Assembly: GCF_001431645.1 (NCBI RefSeq)
Contig: NZ_LLXU01000098.1
Span: 1 to 64,000, forward strand
Length of the DNA: 64,000 bases
Origin: Stenotrophomonas panacihumi
GTDB taxonomy: Bacteria > Pseudomonadota > Gammaproteobacteria > Xanthomonadales > Xanthomonadaceae
Direction of reading: 5' to 3'
The notes under the pieces are model-generated. The model worked only from the letters and a program-made list of their open reading frames with translations. It made no database searches and was not told where the DNA came from. Positions 21,440-30,443 of the stretch are shown here, one piece after another (position 1 is the first letter of the stretch; every line of letters starts with the position of its first letter). A program made the translations under genes and the position numbers.

Positions 21440-22176
21440 CGTCTCGTGACTCCCGCCCCGCCATCCAGGGGAAATGTGCCGCCGGTGATCCAGCCACTGC
21501 GCGGCGAAACCAGGAACAGCGCCAGCTCGGCGGCATCCCCGGGGGTTCCGAGGCGGCCGAGTGGATGGCGCTGCACGTTGCGCGCCCGCGCGGCGTCCGG
21601 ATCGTCGGCGCGGGCAAAGGACGCCTGCAGCATCGGCGTATCCACCGAGGCCGGGGCGATCACGTTGACGCGCACGTTGTCCGGCGCGAATTCCAGCGCC
21701 GCGGTGCGCGCCATCTCCTCCAGCGCCGCCTTGGAGGCGGCGTAGGCCGCCAGCGTGGGCGTGGCGAAACGCGCGTTGATCGATGACACCAGCACCACCG
21801 CGCCGTGCCGCCGCGCGCGCATGCCGGGCACCACCTGGCGCATCAGCCGCAGCGCGCCAAGCACGTTGACCGAATAGGTATCCAGCCAAAGCGCATCGTC
21901 GTCGTCCAGCGTGCCGCCGGCCGGGCATACGCCGGCGCAGTGCACCAGCGAGGTCACCGGGCCGAGCGCCGATACCAGCTGCCCCACCGCCTGCGCCACG
22001 GCCTCGCCCGCGCGCAGGTCGGCCTGGGCGCTGGCATCGGCGCCGTCCACCGGCTGCCGGTCGAGGGCCGCCACCCGCGCCCCTTCGGCCCGCAGCCGCT
22101 GCACCACCGCCGCGCCGATGCCACTGGCCGCGCCGCTGACCAGCACCACCTCACCGTGCATCACGCCATCCGCCAT
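21436..22176 (-). CDS. SDR-family dehydrogenase (probable sugar 1-dehydrogenase)
   Basis: A 246-residue classical short-chain dehydrogenase. The cofactor motif is SGAASGIGAAV, the NAG-type motif reads VHCAGVCP, and the active site is SSINARF...YAASK with the Ser-Tyr-Lys triad. The acidic residue in ALDRQPV suggests NAD preference. In this operon (dehydrogenase, lactonase, kinase, aldolase) it most likely oxidises an aldose such as galactose to its lactone, but the substrate is inferred from context. It follows the TonB receptor gene by 25 bases and overlaps dgoK. Confidence 0.88.
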   Translation of the reverse strand: MADGVMHGEVVLVSGAASGIGAAVVQRLRAEGARVAALDRQPVDGADASAQADLRAGEAVAQAVGQLVSALGPVTSLVHCAGVCPAGGTLDDDDALWLDTYSVNVLGALRLMRQVVPGMRARRHGAVVLVSSINARFATPTLAAYAASKAALEEMARTAALEFAPDNVRVNVIAPASVDTPMLQASFARADDPDAARARNVQRHPLGRLGTPGDAAELALFLVSPRSGWITGGTFPLDGGAGVTRR

Positions 22177-22201
22177 CGTTGCCCGTCGCCTCCGTGTGTC
22201 G

Positions 22202-24880
22202 TCAGAACCGGTAGGTCAGGCTGGCCTTGTAGGACCGGCCGAACACCACGTTGGTGCGCAGGCCTTCGTCGTAGCCGTCGAAGGTGCGCTGTTCGCTGTC
22301 GAGCAGGTTGTTGCCTTCCAGCTTGAACGACAGGCGATCGCTGAAATCGTAGCTCAGCGTGGCCGACAGGTCCTTGTAGGTGTCGTTGTAGATGCCGGTG
22401 GCCGCGCTGGACAGGCCGACCAGGTACTTGTCGCGCCAGTTGTAGGCCAGGCGCACGCCGAACGGGCCGTTCTCGTAATAGCCGATCAGGTTGACGTTGT
22501 TCTTCGACAGCCCCGGGAACGTCATCGCGTTGCCGGTGATGTCGGTGATCGGGGTTTCCGAGTCGATGTAGGTGTAGGTGGTCACCACGCCGAAGCCATC
22601 CAGCATCCCGGTGAACGGCACCTGCGCCAGCAGCTCCACGCCCTTCACCTTGGCCTTGTCGCCGTTGATCTTGCGCAGCACCAGGTAGTTGACGTTGTTG
22701 TACACCTCCGCGCTCTGCTGCTGCACGATGAAGGTGGACACGTCCTTGTAGAACAGGCCGGCCGAGAGCACGCCCTGGCCGCCGTAGTACCACTCCAGCG
22801 AGAGGTCGTACTGGTTGGCCTTGAACGGATCCAGGTCCGGCGCGCCGCCGGTGCCGGTGCCGAACGAGGTCTGCACGCCGTTGGCGTCGAACACCGCGTT
22901 GTTGTTGAGGGTGACGCCGTTGTTGAGGTCTTCGGTATTCGGGAACGCCACCACCTTCGCCGCGCCGCCGCGCAGCACCAGCGTGTCGGTGAGCTGCAGC
23001 TTGGCCACCGCCGAGGGCAGGGCCTCGTCGTCGCGACGGCTGAAGACGGAAGGCGTCACGCTGCCGTCGCCCCCGAGCACGTTGCCGCGCGAATCCAGGT
23101 CGCGGCGCACGAAGCGCACGCCGACGTTGCCGGTCAGGCCCATGTCGCCGAGCTGGGTGTCCCAGTTGAGCTTGGCATAGGCTTCCAGGAAGTCCTCGTC
23201 CACGCTGAAGGTGGAGCCGTAGGCCAGCGTGCTGCTGCCCGGGTTGAGGCACTGCGCGTTCTGCGAGATCGCCGGGATGTTGGTGAACGTGTCGCAGCCG
23301 CCGAACGCGCCGCGATACGCGCCCAGGTATTCGCGTGGCAGGCCGGCGAACTCGCCGGGCATGAAGTCGAAGTTGCTGTACAGGCGGATGTAGTCGCTCA
23401 TCTGCGTGACCGGGATGCCGCCGGTCGGGCGGATGTCGGCGCGCAGCGGGTTCTGCAGGCTCTCCAGGCGGTTGAAGCGCGCGCCGAAGTCCAGCGAGCG
23501 CAGCGGGCCGTCGTTGAACGCCCAGCTCCAGTCGGTGCGCAGCGCCTTGGTGTCGGTCTCCGCGCGCCAGTCGTTGTCGAACATGATGGTCATGCGCCAC
23601 TGCGACGGGTCGGTGACGTCCACGCCGCTGACGTTGAAGCTGCCGAAGTTGCCGCTACGCAGGTCGAAATCGGTGATCGAGGTCAGGCCGGCCATCGGCG
23701 CCAGGCGCATGTAGTGCTGGTCGTAGCGGGCGGTGGACTTGCCGTAGTCGGCCTCGACCGAGCCGTCGAGCTGGTCGCCGACGCGGAACTTGGCCGTCAG
23801 CGCGGTGGAGAAGATGTCCGAGTCGATGTCGGCCACTTCGCTGTTGAGCAGCACGGTGCCGGTGGAACGGCCGGCGAGCAGGATGTCGTGGTCCGAATAC
23901 GTGGCGTTGGTCAGGCCCGCGGACGGGTTGAAGGCGATCCAGTAACGGTCGCGCTTGGCGTCCTGGCGCGAATAGAAGGTGTCGGAGGTGATTTCCACGC
24001 CGTCCACCGGGCGCCACTGCAGCACCACGCTGGCACCGACCTTGTCGCGGTCGTCGTCGATGTTCTGCGCGCGCATGTCGGTGCTGCCGAAGCGCACCTG
24101 GGTGGGGTCGGCCGGGTCGTTGAAGCGCGAGTAGCCGGAGAACGTATCCAGGCCCTGCTGCACGACCTCGCGCTTGCTGTAAGTCGCCGAGATCAGCGCG
24201 CCGAAGCGGCGGTCGTCGGTGCGCGTGGACAACAGCGCGAAGGCATTCTGGCCGTAGGCATCGGACAGCTCGTCATAGGTGCCGGCCAGGCTGACCACGT
24301 TCTGCTCGCCATCGCCGTACAGCGGCTGGCGGGTCTGGATGTCGACGATGCCGCCCAGGCCCCCGGCGATCTGGTCCGCGCCGGCCAGCTTGGTGACGGT
24401 CAGGCGCGAGATCAGTTCGGACGGCACCAGCGAGAGCAGGCCGTAGGTGGAGGTGGCCAGCTGGTCCAGGCCGTTGCCGCCGCGGCCGGTGGCATCGACG
24501 ATCTGGCGGCCGTTGTAGAGCAGCACGTTTTCCTTGAAGCCACGCACGAGGATGTCGCTGCCCTCGCCCATGCCACGTTCCAGCTGCACGCCGGCCACGC
24601 GCGAAAGCGATTCGGCCACGTTGCTGTCGGGCAGCTTGCCGATGTCGTCGGCGACGATGGCATCGACGATCTGCGGCGAATCGCGCTTGATGTCGCGCGA
24701 GGCTTCCAGGCTGCCGCGGATGCCGGTCACGGTGACGGCGTCGAGCGTGGTGGCCTGCGAATCGGCGGCCGGCGCGGACTGCGCCTGCGGTGCTTCGGCC
24801 GACTGCGCCAGCGCCACGCAGGGCGTCAGCAGGCAGGCGCCCAGGGCGGTGAACAAGGTGGAACGTCGAAAGCTACGCAT
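22202..24880 (-). CDS. TonB-dependent receptor, Xanthomonas/Caulobacter type
   Basis: An 892-residue outer-membrane receptor. A signal peptide (RRSTLFTALGACLLTPCVALAQ) is followed by LDAVTVTGIRGSLEASRDIKRDSPQIVDAIVADDIGKLPDSNVAESL, the plug signature of the TonB-Xanth-Caul family (TIGR01782). The protein ends SLTYRF, a typical beta-barrel C-terminus. ATG at 24880 is chosen because GGGGGAGG lies just upstream and a signal peptide follows; the frame opens 46 codons earlier. As first gene of the leftward operon it probably imports the oligosaccharide or sugar whose catabolism the following genes encode. Confidence 0.95.
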   Translation of the reverse strand: MRSFRRSTLFTALGACLLTPCVALAQSAEAPQAQSAPAADSQATTLDAVTVTGIRGSLEASRDIKRDSPQIVDAIVADDIGKLPDSNVAESLSRVAGVQLERGMGEGSDILVRGFKENVLLYNGRQIVDATGRGGNGLDQLATSTYGLLSLVPSELISRLTVTKLAGADQIAGGLGGIVDIQTRQPLYGDGEQNVVSLAGTYDELSDAYGQNAFALLSTRTDDRRFGALISATYSKREVVQQGLDTFSGYSRFNDPADPTQVRFGSTDMRAQNIDDDRDKVGASVVLQWRPVDGVEITSDTFYSRQDAKRDRYWIAFNPSAGLTNATYSDHDILLAGRSTGTVLLNSEVADIDSDIFSTALTAKFRVGDQLDGSVEADYGKSTARYDQHYMRLAPMAGLTSITDFDLRSGNFGSFNVSGVDVTDPSQWRMTIMFDNDWRAETDTKALRTDWSWAFNDGPLRSLDFGARFNRLESLQNPLRADIRPTGGIPVTQMSDYIRLYSNFDFMPGEFAGLPREYLGAYRGAFGGCDTFTNIPAISQNAQCLNPGSSTLAYGSTFSVDEDFLEAYAKLNWDTQLGDMGLTGNVGVRFVRRDLDSRGNVLGGDGSVTPSVFSRRDDEALPSAVAKLQLTDTLVLRGGAAKVVAFPNTEDLNNGVTLNNNAVFDANGVQTSFGTGTGGAPDLDPFKANQYDLSLEWYYGGQGVLSAGLFYKDVSTFIVQQQSAEVYNNVNYLVLRKINGDKAKVKGVELLAQVPFTGMLDGFGVVTTYTYIDSETPITDITGNAMTFPGLSKNNVNLIGYYENGPFGVRLAYNWRDKYLVGLSSAATGIYNDTYKDLSATLSYDFSDRLSFKLEGNNLLDSEQRTFDGYDEGLRTNVVFGRSYKASLTYRF

Positions 24881-25169
24881 GTGTTGGGCCCTCCCCCAAT
24901 GTAGGAACCGAAGCGCCGCCGCCGGGGGTGGCGAAGGCGCATGACGCGCGCCCTCCCCCCTCGTCCACCCGGTGATACCGCCCTTCGATACAGCGTGATT
25001 CGTCGGTGACTGCTGCACTGCGACTTGGCAGTGGTGTAGCTAATATAGCAATATGATTTCGGCGCGCACGCTGCAGCGCAACGTAGAAACTGAAACAGGC
25101 CCGGAGAGTGGCCCGTTTCGCCCGTCAACCTGTTGCTTATAAAGGCACACTTACTGCAAGGACCCGGCC
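24881..25169. promoter_or_regulatory. Divergent control region of the sugar-acid locus
   Basis: This 289-base gap separates the leftward receptor operon from the rightward DapA-family/dehydratase pair. It is AT-richer around 25037-25060, where the IclR-type palindrome lies. AAGGA before the DapA-family ATG is its ribosome-binding site. No further gene was seen. Confidence 0.7.
25037..25051. promoter_or_regulatory. IclR-type operator between divergent catabolic genes
   Basis: The 15-mer reads TTGCTATATTAGCTA on the minus strand, nearly the same as TTGCTATTGTAGCAA before the MFS gene at 28581-28595. It is 119 bases before the DapA-family start and 157 before the receptor start, well placed to control both. 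The nearby IclR gene is the likely binder. Confidence 0.65.
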
Positions 25170-26102
25170 ATGGCCGAACTGCAAGGCGTCTTCCCCATCC
25201 TCCCGACGATCTTCCACGCCGACGGCTCCGTCGATGAGGCGGGGATGGCCAACGTGTTCGAGTACATCCTCGGTGCCGGCGCGGCCGGCGTGGTGTTCCC
25301 CGGGCTGGCGAGCGAGTACGACATGCTCACCCCGGAAGAGCGCCTGCATCTCACCGCGCGGCTGGGCGAATGGAACCGCGGCCGCGTGCCGCTGATCGTC
25401 GGCGCCAGCGCCAAGACCGTGGAAGAGGCGATCGCCTTCGCGCGGGCCGGCGGCGAGGCCGGCGCGCAGGCGGCAATGGTGCTTACGCCGCATCGCCATG
25501 CCGGCGATGCCGAGGCGATGGCCGCGTTCTTCGAGCGCCTGCATGCCGAATCCGGCGTGGCGGTGATGCTGCAGAACGCGCCGCCGCCGATGGGCGTGGG
25601 CCTGGGCGTGGACGAAGTGGTGGCGCTGGCCGCGCGCGTGCCGGGCATCGAGTACGTGAAGGAAGAGACGATGCCCTCGGGCCATCGCATCACCGCACTG
25701 TCCGAACAGGCCGGGCGCAGCCAGGTGCGCGCGGTATTCGGCGGCGCCGGCGCGCGTTACGTGCTCGACGAGCTCGGGCGCGGCGCGGTCGGCACCATGC
25801 CGGCCTGCGAAATCACCGAGGTGCACGTGGCGATGCTGGCGGCGTGGGCGGCCGGCGACCAGGCGCGTGCACGCGAACTGTTCGAGCGCACGCTGCCGCT
25901 GCTCAGCATGCAGGCGGTGTTCCGCTGGCGGCTGACCAAGGCGGTGCTGCTGCGCCGCGGGCTGATCGCCAGCGACAAGGTACGCGCGCCGGGCCCGGCA
26001 CTGGATGCATTCGACCAGCGCGAACTGGATATCCTGCTCGACCGCATCGCCGACCTGCTGCCGCTGGACAAGGTGCCGGGGCAGGTACAGAGGATTTCCT
26101 GA
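25170..26102 (+). CDS. DapA-family (dihydrodipicolinate synthase-like) aldolase/dehydratase
   Basis: A 310-residue TIM-barrel lyase of the DapA/NanA superfamily. GVFPILPTIF is the N-terminal strand and the Schiff-base lysine is in YVKEET (about residue 167). The usual Tyr of the YN.P motif is replaced: here the strand reads VMLQNAPPPMG. This suggests chemistry other than dihydrodipicolinate synthesis; relatives act on 2-keto-3-deoxy sugar acids as aldolases or dehydratases. It is the first gene of a rightward pair and its stop overlaps the next start (TGATG). Substrate is inferred from neighbours. Confidence 0.85.
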   Translation: MAELQGVFPILPTIFHADGSVDEAGMANVFEYILGAGAAGVVFPGLASEYDMLTPEERLHLTARLGEWNRGRVPLIVGASAKTVEEAIAFARAGGEAGAQAAMVLTPHRHAGDAEAMAAFFERLHAESGVAVMLQNAPPPMGVGLGVDEVVALAARVPGIEYVKEETMPSGHRITALSEQAGRSQVRAVFGGAGARYVLDELGRGAVGTMPACEITEVHVAMLAAWAAGDQARARELFERTLPLLSMQAVFRWRLTKAVLLRRGLIASDKVRAPGPALDAFDQRELDILLDRIADLLPLDKVPGQVQRIS

Positions 26103-27271
26103 TGAGCCATGTCGCCAAGGTCGAGACCTTCATCCTGACCATCCCGCGCACCACGCCCTATCTCGGGCCGCTGGGGCCGGGCGAGCGCGTCAACAGCCGC
26201 GGCTACCTGGTGCGCAAGGGCAATGGCACCATCTACCCGACCGTGGACCGCTCGGTGGTGGTGCGCGTCACCACCGACGACGGCGCGGAGGGCTGGGGCG
26301 AAACCTACGGTATCTGCGCGCCGCGCGCGGTGTGCGAGATCATCAACGACCTGCTGGCGCCGGAACTCATCGGGCGCTCGCCGGAGGATGTCGAACGGAT
26401 CTGGGACGACCTCTACGGCCTGATGCGCGTGCGCGGCTGCTTCGGCGGCTTCCATGTCGACACGATCGCCGCGCTCGACATCGCGCTGTGGGACCTGCGC
26501 GCCCGTGCGCGCGGCGTGCCGCTGTGGTCACTGCTGGGCGAACGCCAGCGCGAGACGATTCCCGGGTACCTCTCCGGCCTGCCGGCCGGCACGCTGGAAG
26601 CCAAGGTGGAGATGGCGCGCTCGTTCGCCGCCGAAGGCCATGACGCGTTCAAGATCCACGCGGTGGTGAGCCACGAAGGCATCGTCGAGGAGATCGGCGC
26701 GCTGCGCGAAGCGCTCGGCCCCGCGCCGGAACTGATGGTGGACCTGCACTGGAAGTTCGACCTGGCGCAGGCCATGGCGATGGCGCGGCAGCTGGAACCG
26801 TATCGCTTGAAGTTCATCGAAGCGCCGCTGAAGCCGGAGGACATCGAAGGCCTGATCCAGCTGGGCAAGGACAGCCCGGTGCCGATCGCCGCCGGCGAGG
26901 AGTGGCATACCGAGTACGAGGCGCGACTGCGCCTGGCCGGTGGTTCGCTCTCCTATATCCAGCCGGAGATGGGGCATACCGGCGTCACCCAGTTCCTGCG
27001 CATCGCGCGTCTTGCCGAAGCGCAGGGCGTGCCGATCGCGCCGCATGCCACCATCGGCGGCGGCCTGTTCATGGCCGCCAGCCTGCATGTGGCCAGCGTC
27101 CTGCCGGGCCTGTGGCGGCATGAGTGGCAGCACTCGATCTTCTCGCGCTCGCTGCTGATGCTCGACACCGACATGGCTTACCGCGACGGGCATTACCACC
27201 TGCCCAGCGGCCCCGGCCTGGGCGCCGTGCCCGGCGCCCGCTTCTGGGATCACGCCGAAGCGGTGGCCTGA
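26102..27271 (+). CDS. Enolase-superfamily sugar-acid dehydratase (mandelate racemase/MLE family)
   Basis: A 389-residue two-domain enzyme. The capping domain carries VVVRVTTDDGAEGWGETYG. The barrel shows FKIHAVV (Lys), MVDLHWKF (first metal Asp), KFIEAPL (metal Glu), AAGEEWHTEY (metal Glu) and PIAPHATIGGG with the catalytic histidine. Galactonate dehydratase is the natural guess given the kinase and aldolase nearby, but sequence outside the metal ligands is not close to E. coli DgoD, so another acid sugar is possible. Starts with ATG overlapping the previous stop. Its last 22 bases overlap the convergent MFS gene. Confidence 0.88.
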   Translation: MSHVAKVETFILTIPRTTPYLGPLGPGERVNSRGYLVRKGNGTIYPTVDRSVVVRVTTDDGAEGWGETYGICAPRAVCEIINDLLAPELIGRSPEDVERIWDDLYGLMRVRGCFGGFHVDTIAALDIALWDLRARARGVPLWSLLGERQRETIPGYLSGLPAGTLEAKVEMARSFAAEGHDAFKIHAVVSHEGIVEEIGALREALGPAPELMVDLHWKFDLAQAMAMARQLEPYRLKFIEAPLKPEDIEGLIQLGKDSPVPIAAGEEWHTEYEARLRLAGGSLSYIQPEMGHTGVTQFLRIARLAEAQGVPIAPHATIGGGLFMAASLHVASVLPGLWRHEWQHSIFSRSLLMLDTDMAYRDGHYHLPSGPGLGAVPGARFWDHAEAVA

Positions 27272-28527
27272 TCGCGACCGTCGCTGCTGTCGCCCGACAG
27301 CAGCGACATCGGCGAGCGGCGCGCCAGCTTCAACGCCAGCCATGCCAACCCCACCGCCACCGGATGCAGGAAGGCCATCAGCACGAAGGTGCGGTCGAAC
27401 GCGCCATCGGCCACCAGCATGCCCACCACTTGCGCCGACAACATGCCGCCCAACGCGCTGCCACAGCCGATGAGGCCGGCGACCGAGGCGATGTAGCGCG
27501 AGGGGAAGATGTCCACCACCATCGTGGTGAGGTTGATCTGGTAGACGAGGTGGGCGAACGTCACCAGGCACGCCACGCCCAGCAGCGCCCACAGCGGCGG
27601 ATGCAAGGTGATGAGGATGCCGATGGGCGCCAGGATCGCCGCGCCGGTCATGGTGAGCAGGCGGCTGCGTACCGGCGCCATGCCGCGGCGCACCAGCGTG
27701 CCGGAAATCATGCCGCCACCGATGCTGCCGATATCGGCGGCCACGTAGACCACCCACGCCAGCGAGGCCACCGCGGCCAGGCTCATGCCGCGCGCATCCC
27801 CCAGGTATTTCGGGAACCAGAACAGGTAGAAGTACCAGACCGGGTCGGCCACCATGCGCGAGCCGACCAGCGCCCACACCGCGCGGTCGCGCGCCAGCTT
27901 GCCCCACACGCCCTTCATCGACGGCGGCGGCGTCGCCGGTGCATCGCTGGCGGCCCGCGCCTTCTCGCGCGGATACGCCCACCACCAGCCGGCGATCCAC
28001 AGCAGGCCGGCGATGCCGGTGATCCAGAACGCGCTGCGCCAGCCATACGTGAGCGCGATGCCGCCGATCAACGGCGGCGCGAGCGTGGCGCCGATCATCG
28101 CGCCGGCCGTGTACAGGCCCAGCGCAATGCCCCGCTGGCGTGGCGGGAACTGCTCGGACACCACCTTCGTGCCGACGGTGTAATTGCCGGGCTCGCCCAG
28201 GCCCAGCGCGAAACGCGCCGCACCCAGCTGGAACGGCGTGCGCACGAAGCCGGTGGCGATGTTGGCCAGCGACCACCAGCCCACGAACAGGACCAGCGCC
28301 ACGCGCGCGCCCAGCCAGTCGGTGATGCGGCCGGCCATCACGTAGGCGGCGGCATAGGCGAACAGGAACACCTGCACGACGCGTGCGTATTCGATATCGC
28401 TCATGCGCAGGTCGGCCTGGATGGTCGTGGCCAGGATCGAGAGCGCCTGCCGGTCCAGGTAGTTGATGACCGTCGAACAGAACAGCAGGGCCAGCAGCAC
28501 CCACTTCGTGCGTCCGCCGCCGCTCAC
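27250..28527 (-). CDS. MFS transporter, sugar-acid (ACS) type
   Basis: A 425-residue, 12-helix anion:cation symporter of the ExuT/DgoT group. FCSTVINYLDRQALSILATTIQADLRMSDIEYARVVQVFLFAYAA is the family N-terminus, and RFALGLGEPGNYTVGTKVVSEQFPPRQRGIALGLYTAGAMIGATLAPP is its central signature. Such carriers import hexuronates or galactonate across the inner membrane. GTG at 28527 is the start. An IclR-type palindrome lies 54-68 bases upstream. The 3' end overlaps the convergent dehydratase gene by 22 bases. Confidence 0.93.
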   Translation of the reverse strand: MSGGGRTKWVLLALLFCSTVINYLDRQALSILATTIQADLRMSDIEYARVVQVFLFAYAAAYVMAGRITDWLGARVALVLFVGWWSLANIATGFVRTPFQLGAARFALGLGEPGNYTVGTKVVSEQFPPRQRGIALGLYTAGAMIGATLAPPLIGGIALTYGWRSAFWITGIAGLLWIAGWWWAYPREKARAASDAPATPPPSMKGVWGKLARDRAVWALVGSRMVADPVWYFYLFWFPKYLGDARGMSLAAVASLAWVVYVAADIGSIGGGMISGTLVRRGMAPVRSRLLTMTGAAILAPIGILITLHPPLWALLGVACLVTFAHLVYQINLTTMVVDIFPSRYIASVAGLIGCGSALGGMLSAQVVGMLVADGAFDRTFVLMAFLHPVAVGLAWLALKLARRSPMSLLSGDSSDGRDQATASA

Positions 28528-28580
28528 GCGTCGATCCGATAAGTCATGGTGGCCGCCTCCCCAGAGAAGGCCGCAACGTA

Positions 28581-28595
28581 TTGCTATTGTAGCAA
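28581..28595. promoter_or_regulatory. IclR-type operator before the MFS transporter
   Basis: TTGCTATTGTAGCAA is a perfect palindrome (TTGCTA-N3-TAGCAA) in the 95-base gap between the iclR stop and the MFS start. It shares its pattern with the site at 25037-25051 and half of the site before iclR itself. Confidence 0.7.
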
Positions 28596-28622
28596 CAGGT
28601 CAAGCCGCACTGCGGCAAGCCC

Positions 28623-29342
28623 TCAGCCGATCTCGGTGGCCGCCTCGCGCAACGCCTTGACCAGCTCGGCGGTGGCGGACTCGGGGATCCACCCGGACAT
28701 CGCGATACCGGCATGCACCGGGTCGCCCATCGCGATGGCCACGACATGGTGGTCGCGCTCGTCGGCCACGTGCACGCGCGCATAGCCCTGCGCGCGGGTC
28801 TGGGCGAGGGCGCGCAGCAGCTGCTCGATGCCCTCGGGGAACATCGGGATCGGCTTGTCGCGGTAGAGCTCGCGCACGTCCTCGTCGGACAGCTGCGAGA
28901 GCAGCACGATGCCGATGCCGCTGGTGGTGGCCGGCAGCAGGCCGATGCGGCCCAGGCCGCGCGCGGCCTCGATGCCCGGCGGGGCATGGAAGAGGTAGCT
29001 GACGCTGTCGTTCCACAGCACGCCCATCGCCACCGTGTGGCCGAAGCGGCGCAGGCTCTCCAGCACCGGCATGGCGCGGCGGATCAGCCCGGAAGCGAAC
29101 AGGCTCTGCGCGGCCAGCACGTGCATGCCCGGGCCGGGGGTGTATTTGCGGTCGGCGGTCTGGCGGGCGATGCCCAGGTAGGCCAGGGTCTTGAGCAGGC
29201 GGTTGACCCGGGTGGGGTTGGCGCCCAGCTGGCGGGCGAGCTCGCGACACCCCACCGGCTCGGGCGAGGAGGCCAGGGCCTGCAGGGTGGCGATGCCATC
29301 GATCAGGCTCTGGTTGGGCTGGGCATTGGGCTTGGCGCGCAT
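28623..29342 (-). CDS. IclR-family transcriptional regulator
   Basis: A 239-residue IclR regulator. The winged helix lies in residues 10-65 (SLIDGIATLQALASSPEPVGCRELARQLGANPTRVNRLLKTLAYLG), and the effector domain includes PPGIEAARGLGRIGLLPATTSGIGIVLLS. Met at 29342 is chosen; the frame opens 16 codons earlier. It lies upstream of the MFS gene on the same strand, and probably senses the sugar acid or a keto-deoxy intermediate and controls both halves of the locus. A TTGCTATTG half-site overlaps its own promoter region. Confidence 0.93.
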   Translation of the reverse strand: MRAKPNAQPNQSLIDGIATLQALASSPEPVGCRELARQLGANPTRVNRLLKTLAYLGIARQTADRKYTPGPGMHVLAAQSLFASGLIRRAMPVLESLRRFGHTVAMGVLWNDSVSYLFHAPPGIEAARGLGRIGLLPATTSGIGIVLLSQLSDEDVRELYRDKPIPMFPEGIEQLLRALAQTRAQGYARVHVADERDHHVVAIAMGDPVHAGIAMSGWIPESATAELVKALREAATEIG

Positions 29343-29372
29343 CGGGAAAGCGTAATCGGGCGCCGGCCGGGA

Positions 29373-29387
29373 TGCCACCAATAGCAA
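29373..29387. promoter_or_regulatory. Half-conserved IclR-type site before iclR
   Basis: On the minus strand this reads TTGCTATTGGTGGCA. The left half and spacer match the MFS operator exactly and the right half is degenerate. It is 31-45 bases upstream of the iclR start, consistent with weaker autoregulation. Confidence 0.5.
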
Positions 29388-29423
29388 CACTTTTCGAAGA
29401 TCGGCGGGCTGGCTCCTGCCAGA

Positions 29424-29786
29424 TCAGCGGGTGGCCGGCTGCCATTCCCCATGGAGGTCGCGCAGGCGATCCTCCAGTCCGGCCGGGCCCGAGACCGTCC
29501 AGAAGCTGGAGTCCACCGCCTCCAGTTCGCACACCGGCTGGCCCGCCTGATGACCCACGAATCGGCCGTTGATGGTCTGGTAGATGCCGCGATACAGCGC
29601 ACGCAGCTCGGCGTCGCCCAGTACCTCTCCGTCCCACGACCGTTCTTCGATGGCGTCCGCGCCGTCGCCGAGGCATTCGGAGACCTGGAAGCGCCAGTGA
29701 TCCACGCGGAGAAAACGGTCCACCTCGGCCAACAGATCGTTGAAATCGATCAGCCGGCCATTTGCATGCTGGGGTATCCGGATCAT
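29424..29786 (-). CDS. Hypothetical protein
   Basis: A 120-residue acidic soluble protein (FNDLLAEVDRFLRVDHWRFQVSECLGDGADAIEERS, then RALYRGIYQTINGRFVG). No signal peptide, membrane segment or known domain was recognised. It starts at ATG 29786, eight bases from the stop of rluE, which lies upstream on the same strand, so it may be cotranscribed with it. Function unknown. Confidence 0.7.
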   Translation of the reverse strand: MIRIPQHANGRLIDFNDLLAEVDRFLRVDHWRFQVSECLGDGADAIEERSWDGEVLGDAELRALYRGIYQTINGRFVGHQAGQPVCELEAVDSSFWTVSGPAGLEDRLRDLHGEWQPATR

Positions 29787-29793
29787 CGAAACC

Positions 29794-30369
<576 letters not shown>

Positions 30370-30443
30370 GCCGCACCTGTGCCGGGAGGCGCGATTCTAG
30401 CAATGCGGCGCGCGACCACCGGGGCCGCGCGCCGCATCGCGCC

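Noticed and set aside
21911..24904. 997-codon open frame on the plus strand opposite the TonB receptor
   Set aside because: The translation is Val/Ala/His/Arg-rich with no fold or motif, while the receptor has signal peptide, plug and barrel end. Antisense shadow.
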